Origin: Armillaria gallica
Lineage: Eukaryota; Basidiomycota; Agaricomycetes; Agaricales; Physalacriaceae
Direction: 5' to 3'
NCBI GenBank assembly: GCA_037576215.1
Contig: JBANDB010000002.1
Location: 992,001 to 1,056,000, forward strand
DNA: 64,000 nucleotides
Shown here: positions 56,687 to 64,000 of the stretch, piece after piece
Layout of the letters: every line of letters begins with the position of its first letter
How positions within the stretch are numbered: position 1 is the stretch's first letter
Notes under the pieces: model-generated
Database searches by the model: none
What the model saw: the letters and a program-made list of their open reading frames with translations, nothing else
Told to the model about the DNA's origin: nothing
Program-made: the position numbers and the translations under genes

Positions 56687-56765
56687 GTTGTTTCTGGTCT
56701 ATGAGCAGGGGGCTAACGGATTTATGCTATTTTCCACATAGCCCCTCTTGTGTATAGGAGCCTTA

Positions 56766-57668
56766 TTATTAAATGCATCCACGGATGCATATGTACTTCC
56801 ATGGAACCAGCGCCAGAAGTAATGTACCGCAACAGGCCGCAATATACTAACATGGCGACTCGATTTCGTTTCTATTAGGCAACGTAAAGATTGCCAGTGA
56901 CTCAAATGATGCCGTCCTCTTGATCTTGTCGTTTGATTCCAAATAATATTAGGCCGTATCTATCGGGTCAGACCCCAGTATTTACACACGGGCAGACATC
57001 GCAGAAGCTGACGCTTCTCGCATCTCCTCAAGTCCTTGATGCCGAACCATATATGCGAGCTTTGGTTTCGCTTTACCCAAGGCTCTCCGATCGAGATGGG
57101 ATATTTGTAAACCTTCGGTTTCGAGATCCTTTGATGCCCGTATAATTAAAAAGAAACCGATAACATTGTTTGGAGCGTCCACTTGTAGCTCTGCCTATGG
57201 CGTCGTTTCACCTTCTCTCTGCGCTCATCGCTACCCTCGAAACTATGATTTCAAATATCAAGCCAGTTGATTTCATAAGGTCAGCCCTGCCGTTCGGAAC
57301 ATCGCCTCGAAGAGCCGAAGTGCGCTCTATCTATTTTTCCTGCACTCTTCATCAGCGAAAAGCTAATTCCGCCTACAAGTGAACCGTTACCCACTGCACA
57401 TATCAGCATTAAACACGGCCGCTTTGTACCGTGACATAGCACCTCAATGATCATCCGCATCGCCTTGAATGACGGCAGGTGAAGCTTTGAAGGGTGATCT
57501 ACCGCATGCAATTGGTATACGGGATAGAACCCTCACCGAAGGGTAAAGCAAGATCACTCGTACAAGATTTCTCAGGACGGGCAAAGGAGGCTTTACCTCG
57601 GCTTGGCAGTCTCCTGATTGTATATAAGTCTGAAGATGAACGACGATTTGCGTCCTGACCTGCATACA
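56766..57668. promoter_or_regulatory. Intergenic with TATA box for the next gene
   Basis: No gene is supported. TATATAAG at 57621-57628 lies 41 bp before the ATG chosen for the DUF6534 gene. Confidence 0.45.
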
Positions 57669-59148
57669 ATGGCTGGTTCCAACCCGCGACTACTTGTGAC
57701 TCAACAGGCGCATACGGACCAAGAAGCGGTCATGTACTCTCTTGGACCTTGGGTACGTGAAGCTTTCTCCTGTAATTTGGCCACTCGGACTGACATGACG
57801 ACTTAGCTCGTCGGAATGTGTCTGGATCTATTCCTTCAAGGAATATTAACGTCCCAGGTAAGCATCTTTGGTTTCTAATGTCAATCGCCTAGATCGTCGT
57901 CGACTCTTTCTAGTTTTTCAACTACTACGCATGGTACGGCAAATCCGACACCTGGAAGTTCACAATTGGGGTCGGCGCTCTTGCGGTTATGACTACCCTT
58001 AAGACTATTCAGGTCTGTTCCCAAATGCGGTTCTGCGGCACGTTTACCGATAATCTTTTCTAGGCATTGTACGTGTTCTTCTCATTCTACTCATGCTGAG
58101 CTGACCACCACTGCAGCACGATTGTTTGGGTGCAAGATATCGTGTACTTCAACGATATCAACAGCGCGCTGCAAATGAGGTTCTCCGTCTGGTATCAGAT
58201 GGGTATGGTTCCTTTCCCAGTGACGCTTGTCCCTTCTCATAATTACAGGTAATGCCATAATGGTGGCGTTTATCGCCTTCTATGTGCAATGTTACTTTTG
58301 TTATCGTCTCTGGGTCATTTCTACGCAATACTGGGTTGTTTCGCCGATTCTGTTTCTATATATATTTTCCCTGGGAGCGGCTGCTGGCGCGGTACGTTCG
58401 ATCTCTTTGATTGCTGGATGTGAATCCTGACATTACTTGTCCAAGACATACTATACTGTACTCGCCGATCCTCGATTAGGACATTGGTGTATGTATGCTG
58501 GATCTGAACAAGGGCTAAAGCTAAACCGCGTCATTTAGTATCCGTTCATTATGCTACTGAGTTCGGTATTAGTTACCCTTCATCTCTCTGTCCTTGCCCT
58601 CTCTAACTTTCTTTGTAGTGGGCGATGTGCTTCTGGCAGTTGCCATGACATATTTCCTTCTGCGTACAAAGAAACGCGTCCTACCACAGTATGTCTATGT
58701 CTGCCTTTCTTCTTGTGCTTGTCAACGTCTGTATCCCTAGAACGAAGAACTTGCTTGACTCATTGATCCGCCTAACATTTCAGACAGCCACACCGGCCGT
58801 CATAGTGTAATATCTTTCCTGTTGCCGTCAGCGCTTTATCTAACCTGATCTATCAGCGCTTTGCTCAATCTGATATTTATCTTTCTCCCTGACCCTTATG
58901 TGAAGGGCATTTCTAGTGCCTTCATCCAACCTCTGCCGAAGCTATATGCAATCAGCATGATGTGGACTTTGAATGCAAGGAGAGATATACGGATAACCTC
59001 TTCCAGTCTGAGTATCTACACCAGCCCGAATTACGCCCATGATTTTCCCAGTCCAACCTTTCCCAGATCTCCTAGGTTTGCCCATGGAATGCCTATGAAC
59101 AGCTTCCAGGTATTGAACATCGTTGCTTGTACCACAATCATTCACTGA
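57669..59148 (+). CDS. DUF6534-type integral membrane protein 2
   Basis: From MAGSNPRLLV through exons ending GPW, then LVGMCLDLFLQGILTSQ, FFNYYAWYGKSDTWKFTIGV, TLKTIQAFTIVWVQDIVYFN (intron after GCATT), QMGNAIMVAFIAFYVQCYFC, YRLWVISTQYWVVSPILFLY, then GDVLLAVAMTYFLLRTKKR and the C-terminal KLYAISMMWTLNARRDIR, the family's S..LNxR box. The stretch 58400-58600 between helices 5 and 6 is hard to splice and may be damaged. An upstream in-frame ATG (57636) is possible, but the TATA box at 57621 favours 57669. Function of the family is unknown. Confidence 0.78.
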
Positions 59149-59490
59149 TATCGTCGGTCATAGACCTCGGGGTCTAGTATGCTGTTCATTGATACCGACT
59201 CTACGAAACAAGGACAAACTACGTCGACCACAGCTGGCGACAATGTTTCGTATTTATGAACGCTCGATACAGTATTACACACGTTGGACATATGTATTTA
59301 CATATTCCAACCACGGACTCTCGATATACGATCATCTTAAGGCTGTTGCTACCTCGCGGTGGAATCCGTTCGAATACTTTTGTCTGATATGTTCCCTCGG
59401 GATTCGGGAAGACTTCAAACCAGGGTAGAACTTTTCTATAGTTAGGGCGCAGTGATTCTATCTAGGTTCTCTGAAGTGCCATACATGAAA
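59149..59490. other. Intergenic; nothing recognised
   Basis: Open stretches here are short and lack motifs. Confidence 0.45.
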
Positions 59491-59492
59491 TA

Positions 59493-59949
59493 CAGTCGAC
59501 TATCTCAAAATGCATGATATCAAAATGCATAAATCCAACTCTGCATACAAATTGGATGGGAACGAGCTCGGGGAGCAGTGAATTCAGCTAGATATGCATA
59601 TCGCATAATGCATAAGGACTTCAGGGTGGATATGCATTATGAGGTCAGAATTTAGGTGGTCTGGAACTATTTTACACGTAAGATTCACTCTTAAGGAAGT
59701 GGTATCTATGCAAATTCATAATAAACCCTAAATTTCGCTAACTTTTATGCTAAAATTGTAAGTATTCGCACAAAAGCACTGTGGATGCTCCGGAAATGAA
59801 TGGTGAGGTCACGGGGTGCATGGGAATGTTTGGGATGTTACAGTATGTAACTTTGAAGTCACACAATGTGACATGCGAAGATGCATATTCCTCATAATGC
59901 ATACGGTTTGGGTGTCTCCCGATCGTATGCATTGTGAAATAGTCGACTG
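59493..59949. mobile_element. pogo-like MITE, 457 bp
   Basis: Ends CAGTCGACTAT and its inverse ATAGTCGACTG, each next to TA (59491-59492, 59950-59951). CAGTC-type ends with TA duplication mark the pogo/Fot1 branch of Tc1/mariner. ATGCAT and AAAATGCAT words recur on both sides (59515, 59530, 59600, 59890, 59928) as subterminal repeats. No transposase inside. Confidence 0.85.
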
Positions 59950-59951
59950 TA

Positions 59952-60466
59952 TATACAAAAATCGGACCGAGGTTGCCGTACATAGTACCAAATCGCACCC
60001 GAGAACCACGTTCCAGATATTTCCAGTTGTGTACGGAGAATACCTTGATGAGATGTAAGTCAACGTAGCTTCTTAGCTTCATTCGTAGTTAACAGCTACA
60101 TGTGATTTACAGTTGATACAGAGCTCAAGCCGGGAAGGAGAGGATTGGTTGTTGTCTTACTGGGGCCATTCGGCGAAGATGCGGCCACTCCTCATCATGA
60201 GGTGGTCCGCCAAATTTCGGTCTGAGGTCAGCTCGAGGAACATTCTGCAAGGCCGGGGTCCGGAAAAAAATTCTTACCGTTCATGTTTGAAGCAGGACAT
60301 CAGCTCGCATCTTGGAGAGAAGAGCCCGGTACATGGTTGTTCTTCACCTAAGTCGGCTTTTTTACGACCGAGATTTAGTATCAATGCCAATATCGCTAAC
60401 ACTAAAGGATTACTGCTACAGTGCCACAACAAGAGCGGCTAAGTATGCCAAATCACATCACCAAAT
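59952..60466. other. Intergenic; nothing recognised
   Basis: 3' flank of the GH17-type gene. No supported gene. Confidence 0.45.
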
Positions 60467-61937
60467 CTAACAAGACGTAGCAGGATTGAAAACAAACTTG
60501 AGGTTTCCATAGTTATTATAAATGCCATATCCTGGCTCCATGGCATCAGAATAGATGTGCGCAAACCATCCGACACCGCCACCCGGAACTGTCTTGAAGT
60601 AAGCGCACTTCGAATCGAGAAGCTTGTAATAATCCTGTGAGGTGAACATGAATAATAGTATGTACATGATGCGCGGAGGAGAACCGACCGATTCATTCTG
60701 AATATCCGCGACTGCCTTGGGGCTATTAGGTTGTACACCTTCGGACGTAACCGATGGCCAGCCGTTCTGGACGATGGTCAGAGACCACGAAAAATGACCA
60801 GGGTATGAAAGCTAACCTCGGTCAGGTAGATTTTCTTTCCTTCACCATTCTCGATGAACCTATTCATCACAAAACCTGAGTACCTGTGTCATGAACATAC
60901 GAAGTGACGCTTACCAGTTCATGTCGTTCAGGACAATAGGCCAGGACGCGCTCGCTATATTATGACACATGATATATGGATCAAAAGACGTCAGTCAGAC
61001 GTACCAGTCGAAGCTTGCTGGGAAAAGAAGGGTAGCATATGCGCGTCAATCAGATCAACGGCGTCAAGAACGTCTTGTGCGCCGCCACGTTCCTAGAAGA
61101 CGTTACGATCGAAATCAAAATGAATATGGTATCGCTCGGACCTGATACCCATACCTAGATATACAAGATCTTTAATAAGAGAAGGTTAACACGGAATAGA
61201 AACTCAAGCAACTTACGCCATCTCCGAAATAGTAACAGGTATACCCAAGCTCGATAGATTTTCTTTGGCAGCCACCACCTGCGCGGTGAGTTTCGAATGT
61301 GAAAGAACTCCATCAAAAAGCGGCTCCGAGCCAAATTGAACCACTCGCGTGACGAACTTGGCCTTAGGGTTCGCATGTAGCGTTGCAAGGAGCGTGTCAC
61401 GACGAGTTTTCCACTTGTCGTCACCGTCGAATCCAAACTGACTGGTATGGTTAAACTCCGCGGAGAGTCACAGCTAAGTATACATACCCAGATAAGAGCA
61501 TGTACGCCTAGACCAGCTTCCCAGGCTGCATTGATAACATCGTCGCTATGAGTGGCCTTGATCAGTACATCTGAAAAAAACAGGCATCGCTCGTACTAGA
61601 AGCCATTCCTGTCGCAGACCCCATAAATGCGGACATAACGACCATTGAACCTTTGTCGAATGTCCGTGAACTCCCTTTGGAGCTGGTCTAAATGCTGACC
61701 TGCAAGTGATATAATCAGAAAACACCTTGTAAAGGAAGATACTAACGTACAAGCAGTAACCTCATAACTGAATCCGACAAACGTGTATTCTGTGTTCATA
61801 TCGCACCACCAATTGTTCGTCGTAGAAGGCAGTGTCGCAGGCATCTTGAATCCGATTGCCGGGAAACAATTCGGTGGCTGAGGTGCAGCCAAAGCCAGTG
61901 AGACCAGAGACGCGAGTAGGACGATCGGTAAAACCAT
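60467..61937 (-). CDS. Secreted glycoside hydrolase, GH17-like
   Basis: Signal peptide MVLPIVLLASLVSLALA with a likely cut after APQ. Then IGFKMPATLPSTTNNWWCDM, YTFVGFSYEVTACQSLDQLQ-type sequence, ADIRQRFNGRYVRIYGVCDR (strand plus helix of a TIM barrel), GLGVHALIWFGFDGDDKWKT, FVTRVVQFGSEPLFDGVL with a likely catalytic Glu in GSEPL, LGIPVTISEMAYGYQ with a second Glu, QDVLDAVDLIDAHMLPFF, and GEGKKIYLTEV before the tail YGNLKFVFNPATSC. This pattern is typical of fungal cell-wall-associated GH17 / glucan hydrolases; a related clan A family is possible. Six or seven short introns. Start chosen at the signal peptide ATG, not the upstream one. Confidence 0.78.
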
Positions 61938-63107
61938 GGTAGAGAATGTAGGGAATAGGGCCCATCGCTGCGCCGAGTTTATAGAGAAGCGCAACGCCAA
62001 AAGGAAGGTGTTCTATGAAGGTCAAAAAATTGCGCGCAGCACACTAGTAGTAGCACCTCCACGTCGACAGAGTAGATAGTCAGCCGATAGAGAGATACAG
62101 GACGTCAGCCACATTACTTCCCTATGGTTACTTTCGATTTGTTGGATAGGGTATTCCACGGGCTATATTCGGGTGTAGGCTTGGCATACTGTTCCGCAGC
62201 AAGTCCAAGTGGGTTACGGACGTCCTCTGTGTCGAGCTAGAAGGTCAAGGACCAGCTGTGCAGCTGCTCTAAAAGAAGAATAGAACACTTACTTAGTTTT
62301 GTACGATGGCGAGACCAGCATCGGTCTCTTTTCTCGTGAACCGAATTCTTCGTTGCTCGATAACCGCGGAGACTGAGCTGGATACGCAAAGTCCAGAATC
62401 AGAACGATTTGAAAGGAGTAGCCGATTCCGGAGAAAGAAACAAAGTGAAGGACCCACTATCAATACGAGAAAGCTGTCGGACTTGGTCAAGGGTTTCGGG
62501 ATCGCGGCATTCAAGTCAGTATCCTAAAGAAGAGTCAGTCACACGCTAAGATCTGGACCCATTCAAGAGTAGGTCTTTGGTTCCTCCGTGGGATGAAGAC
62601 CGCGGACGCATTTGCGAACTAGGCACAACTATCTCGTCAGAGAAAGAGTCCAGGCTGCGTGCAGATAGATGCAGCCCCCGACTTCTAGCCAATTGAGCTC
62701 ACGTCAGGTCATTTGACCTATAAGTAATCGCGCTAGGTCCATACTATCATTAGCAAACGTCGAGGCGTGACCTTGTTTATCTCGTTCACTTGCATGCCCG
62801 ATAGACTCGGTCGATGCAAAGCCAAGCTAAAGGCCTCTCACAATCTCTTCTCTCCCTATTTTTCGCTTCACGAGATTTTTGGCTACCGGGTGCAGAGTTT
62901 CAGCAAGTACAGATATAATTGAAGGTTAAATACACACCAGCAGACGCGCGCATCGAGTCATCAGTGTGTGCAACATCATATCAAAAAATGAGTACTGAAT
63001 GAACACATACCGCCACCCACAATAGTTTTCCCAGCCAAACGCGTTAGTCATTATAAGAATATAAGTGGTATAGCATAGCCATATGACAGCAAACGAAGCC
63101 TCAGCAA
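61938..63107. other. Intergenic; nothing recognised
   Basis: Promoter side of the GH17-type gene and 3' flank of the F-BAR gene. Open stretches of up to about 73 codons lack motifs. Confidence 0.45.
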
Positions 63108-64000
63108 TCAAAACAAACAAACAAAATTGCTCGGAAAGATATGTCTCCCCTCCTCCCTCCTTGCCTCATCCAACAGCTCACCACTCCACCACCCATCATC
63201 CGGCGTAGCCGTCACAGCTATAACATCGCCAACTTGAAAATCAAATTCTTCATCAATGGTAGCCGTGTAGTCGTAAAGCGCTTTCACTGTACAAGGCGGT
63301 CAGCAAAGATAGAAAACTAGGCACGAGGGAGTCATACCATAAAACAATATCCCAACCCCCTCGTTCGGTGGAGGCGAAGGAGCAGCCGACCCCGGAATGA
63401 CCTTACCGTTGGACTTGTGCTCAGGGTGCGGTAACGATGCTCGAGGCTGCTTAGCAGTGGTCGACTTCGTCGCAGTTGCTGGCACGGCACTCTCCTGCTT
63501 CGTAGGCAAGGAGTTCATCTGATTCGAGGGCGACGGGTTCGTATGAGAAGGAAGCAATGGCTCAGTCGAAGCCTTTCTCATCGATGGTCGGCGCGTCTGT
63601 CCCCCTGCTGCACCTCTCTTTCTGCGATCAAACCTCGCGAGACGAGTGGACGTACTAGGCCCCGCAACGGGTGGCGATTCCGAATGCGAGAAAGACACGA
63701 ATGCTGGTGGATCATGTATCCTGTTCCCCGTCCCATAGTCGTTGACAAAGTTCTCAATGTCCCGGTCAGCTTCAAATTGGTCGAGAAGGGTCCGAATGGC
63801 CTCGCATGACTATCGGATGGTCGCATCAGATCCGCTGCAGCTAAGCCAGAAGAGGAATACACACCACATCGTCTGACACGCAAACCGTCGAGACAAGAAT
63901 TGCGTACGTCCACAGTGTATCCTTCATGAACTCCATTCTCTGCTCTTCCATCGTTTGGCTCTCGTCGCAAAATTGTCTCTATTCCAATTCCCATGCGGCT
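63108..64000 (-). CDS. F-BAR/SH3 cytokinesis protein, 3' part (Cdc15/Imp2/Hof1 type)
   Basis: The gene enters from the right edge. The end of an F-BAR domain reads EEQRMEFMKDTLWTYAILVS then TVCVSDD, intron, SCEAIRTLLDQFEADRDIEN and FVNDYGTGNRIHDPPAFV. A disordered Ser/Pro/Lys-rich linker follows, and after an intron at 63288-63337 the SH3 domain VKALYDYTATIDEEFDFQVG, DDGWWSGELLDEARREEGR, IFPSNFVCLF with the canonical ALYDY, WW and P..NFV positions. PCH family proteins of this layout bend membrane and bring actin regulators to the division site and septum. The 5' end lies outside the window. The C-terminus is right after the SH3, as in the family. Confidence 0.85.

Larger units (their letters stand above)
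48145..56765. repeat. Segmental duplication unit C
   Basis: A second full unit after B, in the same orientation: P450 C1, P450 C2 (broken), F-box C, small ORF C. It ends near the TATAGGAGCCTT word that in A and B comes just before the P450 tail fragment, which is missing here. Confidence 0.9.

Noticed and set aside
62306..62527. 73-codon plus-strand frame between the GH17-type and F-BAR genes
   Set aside because: Overlapped by an equally long frame on the other strand, no motif, no promoter or splice support.
1..64000. CRISPR arrays, bacterial operons, ribosome binding sites
   Set aside because: The sequence is eukaryotic with spliceosomal introns. The only short arrays are degenerate transposon repeats without uniform spacers.

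Overview
The window looks like nuclear DNA of a filamentous basidiomycete, most likely an Agaricomycete. Genes are split by many introns of about 50 bp with GT..AG ends. The gene families fit: several P450s, DUF6534 seven-helix membrane proteins, F-box proteins, a GH29 fucosidase, a GH17-type glucanase and an F-BAR/SH3 septation protein. There is no bacterial-style operon, rRNA gene or CRISPR array. All functions are read from motifs by eye; no search was run.

Layout. (1) About 1-14.9 kb is a transposon graveyard. Its core is a Ty1/copia element on the minus strand (gag, protease, integrase, RT, RNase H), full of stops and cut by two copies of a ~1.7 kb insert lying in opposite orientation, plus a foldback element. 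(2) 14.9-27.1 kb is the main single-copy gene region: a broken epoxide hydrolase, a GH29 alpha-L-fucosidase, a DUF6534 membrane protein, and a P450 facing a Tri3-like acyltransferase across a shared ~400 bp promoter. (3) 27.8-56.8 kb is a segmental duplication array. Units B and C each hold two P450 genes followed by an F-box gene on the opposite strand and a small conserved ORF; unit A holds only the F-box, the small ORF and a P450 tail. Copies show different stages of decay, and mobile elements sit in some copies but not others, giving natural empty sites. Between A and B lies a 4.03 kb Tc1/mariner-like element with 362 bp terminal inverted repeats, a DD34E transposase and a second, convergent gene of unknown function. 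(4) 56.8-64 kb holds a second DUF6534 gene, a pogo-like MITE, a GH17-type secreted hydrolase and the 3' part of a Cdc15/Imp2-type F-BAR/SH3 gene that runs off the right edge.

The P450s, acyltransferase and (broken) epoxide hydrolase are the kind of enzymes found together in secondary-metabolite tailoring, but no backbone synthase is visible, so a cluster is only a suggestion. The clearest unusual items are the two-gene Tc1/mariner-like element, the P450-P450-F-box duplication array, and the set of datable insertions (CACTA-like foldback, solo LTR, hAT-like MITEs, pogo-like MITE) with clean target-site duplications.
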